Shown here piece by piece: positions 9,677-22,025 of a DNA stretch of 64,000 nt. Location of the stretch: NCBI GenBank assembly GCA_003963115.1, contig RXJQ01000044.1:110074-174073 (forward strand). The letters are read 5' to 3'. The notes under the pieces were generated by a model. It worked only from the letters and a program-made list of their open reading frames with translations. It was not told the origin of the DNA and ran no database searches. A program made the position numbers and the translations under genes. Within the stretch, counting starts at the first letter, position 1, and every line of letters starts with the position of its first letter. Source of the stretch: Burkholderiales bacterium. GTDB taxonomy: Bacteria > Pseudomonadota > Gammaproteobacteria > Burkholderiales > Burkholderiaceae_C.

Positions 9677-10723
9677 ATGAGCGCTTCTTCCTACACCCTG
9701 GGCGATTTCGATTTTCATCTGCCGCCCGAACTGATCGCCCAACACCCCGCTGCAGAGCGCAGCGCCTCCAGGCTGCTGGACGGCCGTGGCGATCAGCCTG
9801 TCGACCGCATCTTCCGCGAGCTGCCCGAGCTGCTCCAGGCCGGCGACCTGCTCGTATTCAACAACACACGCGTCATCAAGGCCCGTCTGTATGGCCACAA
9901 GGCCTCGGGCGGCGCGGTTGAGGCGCTGGTTGAGCGCGTGCTGCCCGGCAAGGAGGTCTGGGCCCACCTGCGCGCCAGCAAATCACCCAAGCCCGGCAGC
10001 ACCGTGCGTTTCGCCGACGCCTTCGAGGCCGAGGTGCTGGGCCGTGGCGGCCCAGATGGCGGCCTGTTCCACCTGCGCCTGTCGGGCGACCCCTTGACGC
10101 TGCTCGAGCAGCATGGCCACGTGCCCTTGCCACCGTACATCACGCACGCAGACGATGAAGACGATGTGCGGCGCTACCAGACGGTGTTCGCCTCCGCGCC
10201 GGGTGCAGTGGCTGCTCCCACGGCCGCACTGCATTTCGACGAGGCCTTGCTCGCCGCACTCAAGGCACGAGGCATCCGGACCGCCGAGGTGACCCTGCAT
10301 GTGGGTGCCGGCACCTTCCAGCCGGTTCGCGCCGACAACCTGGCCGAGCACAAGATGCACAGCGAGTGGTTCAACGTGCCCGACACCACCGTGCAAGCCA
10401 TCGAAGCCACCAAGGCGGCTGGCGGCCGGGTCGTGTCGGTGGGCACCACCACCTTGCGTGCGCTCGAATCTGCCGCGCTGGGTGCGCCCGCCGGGCAGAT
10501 CCTGCAGGCCGGCAGCCGTGACACCGACATCTTCATCACCCCGGGTTTTGCATTCAAGGTGGTGGACGTGCTGATCACGAACTTCCACCTGCCCAAGAGC
10601 ACGCTGATGATGCTGGTCAGTGCGCTGGCGGGCTACGAGCACATCCGTGCGCTCTACCAACATGCCATCGAACAGCGCTATCGCTTCTTCAGCTATGGCG
10701 ACGCGATGCTGATCCAGCGATGA
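9677..10723 (+). CDS. queA: S-adenosylmethionine:tRNA ribosyltransferase-isomerase
   Basis: Transfers and isomerises the ribosyl part of SAM onto preQ1 in tRNA, giving epoxyqueuosine. The 348-residue protein shows the full family signature: [67 protein letters not shown] and the terminal [12 protein letters not shown]. It is normally next to tgt, the preceding enzyme of the pathway. Here a sensor kinase gene separates the two, 22 bp after the queA stop. Confidence 0.97.
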   Translation: MSASSYTLGDFDFHLPPELIAQHPAAERSASRLLDGRGDQPVDRIFRELPELLQAGDLLVFNNTRVIKARLYGHKASGGAVEALVERVLPGKEVWAHLRASKSPKPGSTVRFADAFEAEVLGRGGPDGGLFHLRLSGDPLTLLEQHGHVPLPPYITHADDEDDVRRYQTVFASAPGAVAAPTAALHFDEALLAALKARGIRTAEVTLHVGAGTFQPVRADNLAEHKMHSEWFNVPDTTVQAIEATKAAGGRVVSVGTTTLRALESAALGAPAGQILQAGSRDTDIFITPGFAFKVVDVLITNFHLPKSTLMMLVSALAGYEHIRALYQHAIEQRYRFFSYGDAMLIQR

Positions 10724-10745
10724 ACGACACACAAATACAAAAGCC

Positions 10746-14254
<3,509 letters not shown>

Positions 14255-14275
14255 TCTTTGGTTTGCTCGCTCTTT

Positions 14276-14396
14276 GAGGGTTGAGCGCTTTGTCGGTACA
14301 CCGCGAGTCGGGTGATGAGGCGGAAGGCCGCCACTGTAGAGTACCACCGGCTGTCACCTCATCCACCACCCGGCGGTGCACCGACAAAACGCCCTC
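14276..14396. repeat. 121-bp imperfect long inverted repeat after tgt
   Basis: The outer arms TTTGTCGGTACACCG (14289-14303) and CGGTGCACCGACAAA (14374-14388) pair with one mismatch. GAGGG/CCCTC extend them outward, and a GATGAGG/CCTCATC block (14314-14320 with 14356-14362) pairs further in. A short local GGCGG/CCGCC hairpin lies in the centre. This is far larger than an intrinsic terminator and lacks a T-run. It may be an intergenic palindromic element (REP- or MITE-like) or a long RNA hairpin at the end of the tgt transcript. Copy number elsewhere cannot be seen from here. Confidence 0.7.
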
Positions 14397-14451
14397 CCCA
14401 GCACCAGCACCAGCACCAAAGTCAACCGAGCAATCAGCCATACTGCACCCC

Positions 14452-14973
14452 ATGCTATCCACCCTGCTGGGCACCCTCAAGCGCTGGCTGACCACCATCG
14501 GCATCTGGTTCATCGCTGCCATCCTGCTGTTCGAAGAGTGGGGCTGGGAGCGCCTGGCCGCCATCCTGGCCTGGGTCGGCCGTCTGCCTGGCCTGCGCTG
14601 GATCGAAGGCCGCATCCGCACCCTGCCGCCCTATGCCGCCCTGGCCCTGTTTGGCATCCCCCTGCTCACCCTCCTGCCCGTCAAGCTGCTGGCGCTTTAC
14701 TGGCTGGGGCACGGGCACAAGCTGCTGGGCATCGGCGTCATCATCGCGGCCAAGCTGGGTGGCACGGCCATCACCGCGCGCCTCTTCATGCTCACGCAGC
14801 CCACGCTGATGAAGCTGGCCTGGTTCGCACGCTGGTTCGAGAGATGGATGCGCTTCAAGGAGCGCGTGCTGTCCCGCGTCAAAGCCAGCAAGGCCTGGCA
14901 GCAGTGGACCGGTTTCAAGCGCAACGTCAAAGCTTTGCTTGGCAGAATCAAGTCGCTGTGGCGTCGCCCGTGA
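14452..14973 (+). CDS. Small inner-membrane protein, function unknown
   Basis: A 173-residue protein starting MLSTLLGTLKRW. It has one hydrophobic segment near residues 12-25 and a longer pair around residues 65-110. A strongly basic, Trp-rich amphipathic C-terminus follows (many Arg/Lys between residues 120 and 173, ending WRRP), probably at the cytoplasmic face. No enzymatic motif is visible and I do not recognise a named family. ATG 14452 is chosen because the upstream extension would run through the inverted repeat. It converges on the minus-strand gene with 21 bp between stops. Confidence 0.7.
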   Translation: MLSTLLGTLKRWLTTIGIWFIAAILLFEEWGWERLAAILAWVGRLPGLRWIEGRIRTLPPYAALALFGIPLLTLLPVKLLALYWLGHGHKLLGIGVIIAAKLGGTAITARLFMLTQPTLMKLAWFARWFERWMRFKERVLSRVKASKAWQQWTGFKRNVKALLGRIKSLWRRP

Positions 14974-14994
14974 TCACCACGACCAAGGCCTGAC

Positions 14995-16032
14995 TCATTG
15001 CCGATTCAACAAGAGATCGGCGATCACCGGCCTGTGCTGCGAGCCCACCGAGCCACCCACTTCCACCTGCTGCACACCGATGTCGTTGGACACCAGGATG
15101 TGGTCGATCCGCAGGAAGGACACGCCCAGCTTCAAGGAATGCCCATGCGTGTAGCCATAACCCAGACCCGCTGAAGAAAACGCATCCCGCATCCCCGTGT
15201 GCAGCAAGGTCTGCACGACCATGGATGACTCCGGTGCGTTCAAGTCGCCAGCCACGATGCGCGGCCGGGTCATCAGCCTCAAATGCTCGGCCAGCACGCC
15301 CGACTGCACAAGGCGGTCGTTCATGTTGCCGCTCCAGACTTGCAGGCCATTGAGACCCTCCTTGCGCGTGGCGTTCAAGCCATCACGGGGCGTGGTGAAG
15401 TGCACGGTGACCAGATCCACCTCCTTGCCATGCGCCTGCAGCACACAGTGCACGAAGCTGTGCTTCTGATCGCGATAAGGAATCCAGCCCGGCGCGCAGT
15501 CCCGCATAGGCAGGCGGCTGGCCACCACATACTGCCCGAAGTTGTAGACCTGGCGCTCACCCATCATGGTCTTGTACAGCTCCGGCTTGGTCCGCTCCAT
15601 GACCGACACCATCTCCCGGGCGTCCTGCATCACGATCACGTCCGGGTCGTGCAACATGATCTCCAGAGCCAGCTCATCGAAGCCATGAGGCCGCACAGAG
15701 GCCAGGAAGGCCTTGACGTTGTAGGTCATGAAGCGGATGTGGCCATAGCCCTCGTCGGGATGTCCAATACACAAGCCCATGATCACGGTCAGCACCAGCG
15801 CCAGGCTGGCTGTCGACACCAGGCGCCAGACCCAGCCCAGCCACCAGCTCGCCACAAAGGCCGCCGCCGCCGGCAACAAAAAAGCAAAGTAAGGCAGGTA
15901 CTGTGCCAAGGCCAGCGCCGGCCAGCGCTCCGGATCGTGCGTGATCACGAACCAGACAAACAACACGCCCAGCGCCACCAGCAACACCAGCATGCGCAAC
16001 AGCCATGACACCTGACCTTGAGCACGCTTCAT
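14995..16032 (-). CDS. Membrane-anchored endonuclease/exonuclease/phosphatase-fold protein
   Basis: A 345-residue protein with three hydrophobic N-terminal segments (to about residue 90). An EEP (DNase I-like) domain follows: FMTYNVKAF, the Asp/Glu region DPDVIVMQDARE, TVHFTTPRDG, VAGDLNAPESS and a terminal RIDHILVSND...SQHRPVIADL. These are the standard metal and catalytic positions (Asn, Asp, His). Such membrane EEP proteins act on phosphodiesters or phospholipid head groups; the substrate here is unknown. The start is ATG 16032, preceded by GAGAGG; a longer TTG start at 16041 is less likely. It is last in a long minus-strand run. Confidence 0.85.
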   Translation of the reverse strand: MKRAQGQVSWLLRMLVLLVALGVLFVWFVITHDPERWPALALAQYLPYFAFLLPAAAAFVASWWLGWVWRLVSTASLALVLTVIMGLCIGHPDEGYGHIRFMTYNVKAFLASVRPHGFDELALEIMLHDPDVIVMQDAREMVSVMERTKPELYKTMMGERQVYNFGQYVVASRLPMRDCAPGWIPYRDQKHSFVHCVLQAHGKEVDLVTVHFTTPRDGLNATRKEGLNGLQVWSGNMNDRLVQSGVLAEHLRLMTRPRIVAGDLNAPESSMVVQTLLHTGMRDAFSSAGLGYGYTHGHSLKLGVSFLRIDHILVSNDIGVQQVEVGGSVGSQHRPVIADLLLNRQ

Positions 16033-16069
16033 GGTCCGCAACCTCTCATCTTCTTCGCCCTAACCCTCG

Positions 16070-16747
16070 TCACCAGAACTGCCAATTGCCATAAAAAACG
16101 ACCCAGCCCCCCAGGACACCATTGGTCACGGCATGCGCCAGAACGGCAGACCAAAGGGAGCGGGTGTAGCGATAAAGCCAAGCATAAGCCAGACCTGCCA
16201 CGATCGCGCCCAGCCATTGGGTGTGAGCCAGCATGAAGGCCAGGGTGGACAGGGCCATGGCCTTGGGCGAGACCTCGGACGGGTCCACTTTCTCGAAATC
16301 GGGGTTGTCGATCCAGCGCATCAGGAACGATCGCCAGAACAACTCCTCCATGACAGGCACCAGCAAAGCAGCCCCCACCCACCGCACGGCGATCAGTCCC
16401 CACAGCAGTTGCCCGTCCGCATCCACGGGCTTGAAGCTGGCCGTGGGCTGCCCCAGCATCATCCAAGAAGCGGTCAGCCTCAGCCACAAATCGTAGACGA
16501 CCAGGCCCACCACCACAGCCAGTACAGCTTGCCGCAAGCTGAGCCCACTGCCTTTGCCCAGTTCGCCGTAGTGGCGCCAAAAGTAGGCCAAGCTGCCCCC
16601 GACGACCAGCACCGACACGCCATAGACCCAACGCGGGTCGATCCAGGCATTGTCTTGAGGAAGATAGCCGCGCACGGCCAGCAAGACCATGAACAGGCCG
16701 AAGGGGATCACACGGGCCCAGCCCGCGCTTGTGAGCAAACTGTCCAT
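16070..16747 (-). CDS. CPBP-family intramembrane glutamic protease (exosortase-linked type?)
   Basis: A 225-residue polytopic membrane protein. The catalytic EExxxR motif is present (MEELFWRSFLMRW; Glu134, Glu135, Arg139). The His boxes follow: FMLAHTQWLGAIVAG and VLAHAVTNGVLG. The family is the CAAX-processing/bacteriocin-protection (CPBP) group of Rce1-like proteases. The segment EELFWRSFLMRW followed by an IDNPDFEKVDP-like loop resembles the CAAX-protease-related branch that occurs in exosortase/PEP-CTERM genomes (recalled family knowledge; not tested here). A PEP-CTERM protein is present at 63.3 kb. The start MDSLLTSAGW is preferred over a 37-residue Arg/Pro-rich extension. Confidence 0.85.
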   Translation of the reverse strand: MDSLLTSAGWARVIPFGLFMVLLAVRGYLPQDNAWIDPRWVYGVSVLVVGGSLAYFWRHYGELGKGSGLSLRQAVLAVVVGLVVYDLWLRLTASWMMLGQPTASFKPVDADGQLLWGLIAVRWVGAALLVPVMEELFWRSFLMRWIDNPDFEKVDPSEVSPKAMALSTLAFMLAHTQWLGAIVAGLAYAWLYRYTRSLWSAVLAHAVTNGVLGGWVVFYGNWQFW

Positions 16748-16859
16748 TTTGAAGATGAGATCGTGGGCGTTCGGGGAGGGCCCCCTGTTGGCGGCCGCTG
16801 CATCGGATTGTCGCGGCATGCGGCCAGCGGCCCGCCCCGGCGCCCGCCCCCCAACCACC

Positions 16860-18230
16860 CTATTTAGGCGCCCCGCCTCGCCAGCGTCGCACCCAGGCCA
16901 CGGTCTGCTGCCAAAGCAGGGGCTGCCAGCGCACCGTCACAGCCATGACAAGCAGGTGCAGTAAAGCGGCCACAACAAAAATCGCTCCCACGCCCAAGCC
17001 TGCGGCCGACAGGGCCCAGCTCATCAAGGCACTGATCAGAATCAGCACCGCATTGAGGATGTTGTTGGCGGCCACCACGCGGGCACGCCGACTGTCTTCC
17101 GCCCGGTACTGCATCTGCGCATAAAGCGGCACGCTGAACAGCCCGATGGACATCGACATAAGCAGTTGGTCAAACAGCCCTCGCCAATGCAGGGGCCTGG
17201 CGATGAAGTCGTGCACCGAGTAAGCCCGCACGGCAGCCATGCCCGGGTCATGCGACATCTGGTGCACCACCCAGCCCAGGTCCAGGGCGAACACCCCCAT
17301 GCCCAGCGCACCCAGCAGCACCAGGCCCAAATCCGGCGCATCACGCTTCTTCTTGTGCCCCAGCCATTCGCACAGCAAGGCCCCGACCGCCACACCCAGC
17401 GAGGTCAGCACCAGCAGCAGCGAGGCCACGTCCTCGTCGGCATGCAGGACCGACTTGCTCACGATGGGGAACAGGCCCAGGAACACCGCGCCGAAGAACC
17501 ACATCCACGAGATGCCCAGCAGGCACATCAGCAAGACCGGCTCATGATGGATGCGGTCCAGATTGCGCCAGCTCTCGGCCAGTGGATTCCAATTGATCTT
17601 CAGGTCAGGTGACAAGGACGACGTTGCCGGGATGCCCCGGGCCACCCATCGCCCCGCCAGCGCCAGGCCCAGCACCACCAGCATCAGCCCCCACCTGCCG
17701 CCCAGCCATGGCACCACCAGCAGCCCGCCGCAGACCGTGCCCAGCAGGATGGCGGTGAAGGTGCCCATCTCCAGCAGGCCATTGCCCCCGGTGAGTTCCC
17801 CCGCCGATAAATGGCGCGGCAAGTAGGCGTACTTCAGCGTGGAAAACAGCGTCACGTGCATGCCCGACAGCAGCACACACACCAGCATCGCCGGCACATG
17901 ACCACGCCACACGGCCCAGGCCGCCCACAGCATCATGATCACCTCGGCCGACTTCCCCAGGCGGATAAGCTCAGCCAGGTCCGAGCGGTCAGCCCATTGC
18001 CCTGTTGTGGCCGACAACAACACCGATGGCAGGATGAAGATGGCCCCGAGCACCGGCCCGACCACCTCGGGCGGCAGCCAGGGCACCTGCACCTGGTAGG
18101 TCAGGATAAGAACGATCGCGAACTTCAGCAGGTTGTCATTGACCGCACCGAGGAAGACCGTCCAGAAGAACGGCGCAAAGCGGCGCTGCCTGAACAGGCG
18201 GAACTGATGCGGGCGGCCCTGGGCTGACAT
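16860..18230 (-). CDS. LplT-like MFS transporter (no acyltransferase domain)
   Basis: A 456-residue 12-helix major facilitator of the lysophospholipid transporter type. Its markers are FAPFFWTVFLGAVNDNLLKFA at the start of helix 1, GQWADRSD in the loop 2-3 position, KYAYLPRHL, ELTGGNGLLEMGTF and SWMWFFGAVFLGLFP. It is a clear paralogue of the MFS half of the gene 20 bp upstream, sharing most of these motifs, so it is likely a tandem duplicate that lacks the acyltransferase. LplT proteins flip lysophospholipids inward across the inner membrane. The open frame extends another 104 codons upstream, but that part is a frame shadow of the neighbour. Confidence 0.9.
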   Translation of the reverse strand: MSAQGRPHQFRLFRQRRFAPFFWTVFLGAVNDNLLKFAIVLILTYQVQVPWLPPEVVGPVLGAIFILPSVLLSATTGQWADRSDLAELIRLGKSAEVIMMLWAAWAVWRGHVPAMLVCVLLSGMHVTLFSTLKYAYLPRHLSAGELTGGNGLLEMGTFTAILLGTVCGGLLVVPWLGGRWGLMLVVLGLALAGRWVARGIPATSSLSPDLKINWNPLAESWRNLDRIHHEPVLLMCLLGISWMWFFGAVFLGLFPIVSKSVLHADEDVASLLLVLTSLGVAVGALLCEWLGHKKKRDAPDLGLVLLGALGMGVFALDLGWVVHQMSHDPGMAAVRAYSVHDFIARPLHWRGLFDQLLMSMSIGLFSVPLYAQMQYRAEDSRRARVVAANNILNAVLILISALMSWALSAAGLGVGAIFVVAALLHLLVMAVTVRWQPLLWQQTVAWVRRWRGGAPK

Positions 18231-18250
18231 CTCAGCGCGGTGCCAATCGA

Positions 18251-20146
18251 TCAGGGAGAAGGCTCGTCCAGCAGGGCCTGCACACGCGTCTGCAAGCCCT
18301 CCGGCGTCACGTCCTGCGGCGCGACGGGTGCGCCCACCACCAGGCCGATGCGGTTGAACAGGCCACGGCGCAAAGGCTTGGCCATCGCCGCGCCCTCGAT
18401 GCGCGAGAAGGTCGAGCCCCACAGGTTGTGCAGCGCCGACGGGATCACCGGTACCGGGTTGGTCTCCAGGATTTTCATGATGCCGGGCTTGAAAGGCTGC
18501 ATCTGGCCGTCCTTGGTGATGGCGCCCTCGGGGAACAGGCACAGCAGCTCGCCCTCCCTGAGCACGGCACGCGCACGCTCAAAAGCGCGCTCATAGGCCT
18601 TGGGGTCTTCCTTCTGCGGTGCGATGGGAATGGCCTTGACGGCCCTGAAGAACCAGCCCATGCCCGGTGTCTTGAAGATGCGGTGGTCCATCAGGAAGAT
18701 CATCGGGCGCGGGCTGCACACGCCCAGGATCACGGCGTCCACGAAGCTCACATGGTTGCACACGAGGATAGCCGCACCATCGGTCGGCAGGTTCTCGTCG
18801 CCGCGCACCTTGAGGCGGTAGACGATGCGGGTCACGAACAGCATGACCAGGCGCACGATGTACTCGGGCATCAACCAGAATACATAGCCCACCACCAGCA
18901 CATTGAGCAAGGCCGTGGCGGCGAACACTTCAGGGATAGAGAAGCCACGCCCCAGCAGCGCACCGGCCATCAGGCTGCTGACGATCATGAACAGCGCATT
19001 GAGGATGTTGTTGGCCGCGATGATGCGCGCGCGGTGGCTGGGCTTGGCACGCAGCTGGATCAGGGCATACATGGGCACGCTGTAGAGGCCTGCGCTGAAG
19101 GCCAGCAAGGCCAGATCGGCCATCACCCGCCAGTGCACGTGGTTGGCCATGAACTCGCCCACCGAGAGCATGGCCACCCCGTCTGCATGGCTCAGCCCCC
19201 GCGTGGCCAGGTAGAGATCGAAGGCGAACACGCTCATGCCCAGGGCCCCGATGGGCACCAGGCCGATCTCCACATGGCGATGCGAGAAGGTCTCGCACAA
19301 CAGCGAACCCACGGCAATGCCCACCGAGAACACCACGAGCAAGAGAGACGCCACCTGCTCGTTGCCACCCAGCACATCGTGGGCGAAAGAGGGGAACTGC
19401 GACAGGAACACCGCACCGAAGAACCACATCCACGAAATGCCCAGCAGAGAGCGGAACACACTGGGGTACTCGGCCGCCAGCGTGAGGTTGCGCCAGGTCT
19501 CCGAGGCCGGGTTCCAGTTGAGCTTGAGATGCGGGTCGGACGAAGGCGAGGCAGGGATCCGCAAAGCAGCCAGCCAGCCGATCACGGCCACAGCAAAACA
19601 GCTGCCCGCCACCCAGTGCACCCCGGTCTGCGGGATGCTCATCATCAGGCCACCGCCCACATTGCCCAGCAGGATGGCCACGAAGGTGCCCATCTCGACC
19701 ATGCCATTGCCACCGGTCAGCTCGCGCTCGCTCAGGTGCTGCGGCAGGTAGGCGTATTTCACGGGCCCGAACAGCGTGGAGTGCAGCCCCATCAGGAACA
19801 CGCACCCCAGCAGCAGCGGCACGAGCTGCATCCAAAAACCGATGCCGGCCAGCACCATCACGGCGATCTCCAGCACCTTCACGCTCTGCATGATCTTGGC
19901 CTTGTCGTACTTGTCCGCCCATTGCCCGGCCGTGGCCGACAAGAGCACGAAAGGCAGGATGAACAGCGCCCCGATCACCAGGCCCGCCATCTTGGGCGTG
20001 AGCCATGCCACCTGCAACTGGTAGGTCACCAGCACCGTGAACGCGAACTTGAACAGGTTGTCGTTGGCCGCGCCCAGGAACTGCGTGAAGAAGAAGGGGG
20101 CGAACCGCCGCTGGGACAAGAGGGCGAACTGGCTGGATGAACTCAC
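18251..20146 (-). CDS. LplT-like transporter fused to PlsC-type acyltransferase
   Basis: A 631-residue two-domain membrane protein. Residues 1-410 are an LplT-like MFS carrier (GAANDNLFKFA, GQWADKYDKAK, ELTGGNGMVEMGTF, SWMWFFGAVFL). Residues about 430-631 are a 1-acyl-glycerol-phosphate-type acyltransferase with the HX4D box CNHVSFVDAV, the FPEGAITKDG box and PVIPSAL. The expected role is uptake and re-acylation of lysophospholipids. In some bacteria this fusion also carries a C-terminal acyl-ACP/CoA ligase (Aas); that third domain is absent here. The start is GTG 20146 with AAAGAGGA upstream; a TTG at 20188 would give a longer form. Operon with the paralogue below. Confidence 0.93.
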   Translation of the reverse strand: MSSSSQFALLSQRRFAPFFFTQFLGAANDNLFKFAFTVLVTYQLQVAWLTPKMAGLVIGALFILPFVLLSATAGQWADKYDKAKIMQSVKVLEIAVMVLAGIGFWMQLVPLLLGCVFLMGLHSTLFGPVKYAYLPQHLSERELTGGNGMVEMGTFVAILLGNVGGGLMMSIPQTGVHWVAGSCFAVAVIGWLAALRIPASPSSDPHLKLNWNPASETWRNLTLAAEYPSVFRSLLGISWMWFFGAVFLSQFPSFAHDVLGGNEQVASLLLVVFSVGIAVGSLLCETFSHRHVEIGLVPIGALGMSVFAFDLYLATRGLSHADGVAMLSVGEFMANHVHWRVMADLALLAFSAGLYSVPMYALIQLRAKPSHRARIIAANNILNALFMIVSSLMAGALLGRGFSIPEVFAATALLNVLVVGYVFWLMPEYIVRLVMLFVTRIVYRLKVRGDENLPTDGAAILVCNHVSFVDAVILGVCSPRPMIFLMDHRIFKTPGMGWFFRAVKAIPIAPQKEDPKAYERAFERARAVLREGELLCLFPEGAITKDGQMQPFKPGIMKILETNPVPVIPSALHNLWGSTFSRIEGAAMAKPLRRGLFNRIGLVVGAPVAPQDVTPEGLQTRVQALLDEPSP

Positions 20147-20191
20147 CTTGTGATCCTCTTTATTGAGCTGACGACCATTGGACAACAAAAC

Positions 20192-20992
20192 TCAACGCAC
20201 GACCCATTCGGGTCCACCCAGGCCGCTGCGTTGAAGCCACGCCATGACGGAATCCACGGTCACCGTCCGGATGCGGCCGGTGAAGCGCAACACATTGGGG
20301 TGATCGTCGAAGCTCACATTGGCCGAGGTCAGCCGTGCGCCCAGGCGCGTCAGGGTGGACAAGTGCAGCTCAGTGGGCTCGTAGTCGTGCGCCTTGAGCC
20401 ATTCCTGCGCCGACTCGCGGCTGACCTGCTCCGCTCCCAGCGCCACGGCCATGGTCTCGATCGCCCACTGGTTGCTCTGCTGGTAGGTCTGGGCCCAGGG
20501 GTAGGCGACCATGCTGTAAGCCCGCGTGTGGATACCCGCCACCGGCGCCGGGTTCTTGAGCAGGGGCAACAGCTTTTGCTGGACGTCTGTGTTCAGCGGC
20601 AAGACGCCGGCCACAAACTCATAGGGCGTGTCCAGAAAGAAGTCGCCGATGCCTTCCCGGTAAATGGAGGCCTGATCGGAACCGCATTGATTGAGCTTGT
20701 GCAGCACCCGCCAGGTATCGCCATCCTTGTAGGCCAGGCCCAGATGCGAGTAGCGCAGGCCATATTCGCGCAGGTTCTGGCCCGAGCGAGCCAGCACCAC
20801 CACCTGCGCACCCGATTCGTCCAGTTGCTTGACCACGCGTTCGGCCAAACCCAGGCCCTGCGTCACGGCAGACAGCTTGAGCGGTTCGTCGGTGCAACTG
20901 CGGCCGGCCAGGGCGGGCCTGGCACCGGTCATGCCCAGTGCCAGCAAGGCGGCCCCGACCAGGGCCCGCCATCTTGTCATGCATGTTTCCAT
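20192..20992 (-). CDS. DUF2145-family exported protein
   Basis: A 266-residue protein with a signal peptide (about residues 1-30, ending ALAG). It is followed by GRSCTDEPLKL, RYSHLGLAYKDGDTWRVLHKLNQCGSD and YREGIGDFFLDTPYEF, which I recognise as the DUF2145 family. The layout of a Cys near the N-terminus plus SHLG and HKLNQCG blocks resembles a papain-like peptidase or amidase fold, but catalysis is unproven (inference). It is co-oriented with a small exported protein 21 bp upstream and probably secreted or periplasmic together with it. The start may be M1 or the second Met four residues later. Confidence 0.8.
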   Translation of the reverse strand: METCMTRWRALVGAALLALGMTGARPALAGRSCTDEPLKLSAVTQGLGLAERVVKQLDESGAQVVVLARSGQNLREYGLRYSHLGLAYKDGDTWRVLHKLNQCGSDQASIYREGIGDFFLDTPYEFVAGVLPLNTDVQQKLLPLLKNPAPVAGIHTRAYSMVAYPWAQTYQQSNQWAIETMAVALGAEQVSRESAQEWLKAHDYEPTELHLSTLTRLGARLTSANVSFDDHPNVLRFTGRIRTVTVDSVMAWLQRSGLGGPEWVVR

Positions 20993-21013
20993 GGCTTTGC
21001 TCCCGTCTTCTCT

Positions 21014-21466
21014 TCAACGGATCACGCGCTCGTGGTGCAACAAGGCCTGCCCCAGCGCATTGGGGATCAGGGCCAGCACCTCGCCCGCAGTGGACAACAC
21101 CCAGCCCGCGCTGACAGCCGTCACGGTGATGGCCGTGCCCACCGCCACTGAGGCCATGCCCACCGACAGGGCCGACCATTTGACAACGATGCGGGCACCA
21201 TCACTGGCACGTTGCAAGACCCAGACGGTGCCATCGGCCACCACGTCGATGGCCATCAAAGTCAGCACCGAGCCGGCCGCCACCGACATCACCGGAGCCG
21301 AGACGGACACCGCCACGGGCAAGGCCGACAGCGCGCTGGCTTCGGACAAGCCATCGTTGTGCGCCCGCACCGGCGTGGTGACACAAGCCATGGCCAAGGT
21401 CAGCAAGGCAGCAGCCCATGGACGGCGAAGGAACGCGGGAGAACGATGAGAACGATCAGCACACAT
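21014..21466 (-). CDS. Small exported protein of unknown function
   Basis: A 150-residue protein starting MCADRSHRSP. Its ribosome-binding site AAGGAG is well placed, which settles this start over a 16-residue longer reading. A signal peptide ends near RAHNDG. The mature part is low in charge and rich in Ala, Val, Ser and Thr (repeated AVSV, SVGMASVAVGTAITVTAVSAG), with long apolar stretches that could be two membrane helices or a glycine-zipper-like structure. No family recognised. It lies between the YiaA-like gene (5 bp) and the DUF2145 gene (21 bp), so it is probably part of the same operon and function. Confidence 0.7.
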   Translation of the reverse strand: MCADRSHRSPAFLRRPWAAALLTLAMACVTTPVRAHNDGLSEASALSALPVAVSVSAPVMSVAAGSVLTLMAIDVVADGTVWVLQRASDGARIVVKWSALSVGMASVAVGTAITVTAVSAGWVLSTAGEVLALIPNALGQALLHHERVIR

Positions 21467-21470
21467 GACA

Positions 21471-21920
21471 TCACTCCTTGTTGGATTCAGCACGGTCGTC
21501 TTCAAAGGCGTCACGCAGCATCTTGGCCAGCGTGAACGCCGAAGACAGCAGGAACAGCCAGCACACCATCAGGAAGGCCTTGAAGCATGCGTCCACGGCC
21601 ATCTGCCACATGCCCCAGCCCGTCAGGCCCGCGGCCAGCGCGAAGCCCGACCACACCACCAGCGACCACATCGGTGTGCCGCCCTCGCCCAGGGCCTGAT
21701 CGCGCACATGCTTGGACAGCACGAACACGGTCGACAGCGAGAACACATAGCCCATCACCATGAAGGCCTGCTCCAGCGCCTTGCCAGGCAGCCACGCGAG
21801 CCCCGTGCCGCACAGGAAGGCGGCGATGCCGAAAGAGACCCAGACCTGGATCTTCCAGGCTCGGGTATCGCGTCGAATCACAGTAGCCATGATGGTCTTG
21901 CCTTGGCCTTTGTTGAACAT
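21471..21920 (-). CDS. YiaA/YiaB-like inner-membrane protein
   Basis: A 149-residue membrane protein with four hydrophobic segments arranged as two similar helix pairs (about residues 26-45, 48-66, 85-103 and 108-128). Each pair is followed by a KxxRD-type charged turn (SKHVRDQALG and AKMLRDAFED). That two-helix duplication is the hallmark of the YiaAB domain. The molecular function of the family is unknown. An internal start at 21890 (MATVIRRDTR) is about as plausible as M1. It heads the minus-strand run and is divergent from the XRE regulator, with 105 bp between starts. Confidence 0.75.
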   Translation of the reverse strand: MFNKGQGKTIMATVIRRDTRAWKIQVWVSFGIAAFLCGTGLAWLPGKALEQAFMVMGYVFSLSTVFVLSKHVRDQALGEGGTPMWSLVVWSGFALAAGLTGWGMWQMAVDACFKAFLMVCWLFLLSSAFTLAKMLRDAFEDDRAESNKE

Positions 21921-21991
21921 GGACGCGATTCTTCGCAGTCACGCCAACCGGGTCAACAAAGCAATACGAAGTTCATCACCGCGCTGCATAC

Positions 21992-22010
21992 AGTATCATT
22001 TTCCGATACT
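21992..22010. promoter_or_regulatory. Candidate operator upstream of the XRE regulator
   Basis: A perfect 6-bp inverted repeat AGTATC/GATACT with a 7-bp spacer (AGTATCATTTTCCGATACT). It ends 15 bp before the regulator start and lies in the divergent promoter region shared with the YiaA-like gene. An XRE-type protein binding here could repress itself and the DUF2145 operon (inference). Confidence 0.4.
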
Positions 22011-22025
22011 TTTGGAGAGATGCAG

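Noticed and set aside
14399..14418. Short tandem CAGCAC repeat before the small membrane protein
   Set aside because: Only about three units; it looks like chance GC-rich repetition and not a functional repeat.
18231..18542. N-terminal extension of the second LplT-like gene
   Set aside because: These 104 codons overlap the acyltransferase gene in another frame and lack family resemblance; ATG 18230 matches the MFS start.
21465..22025. Long upstream extension of the XRE regulator frame
   Set aside because: It is antisense to the YiaA-like gene and crosses the promoter region; ATG 22026 has a good ribosome-binding site.
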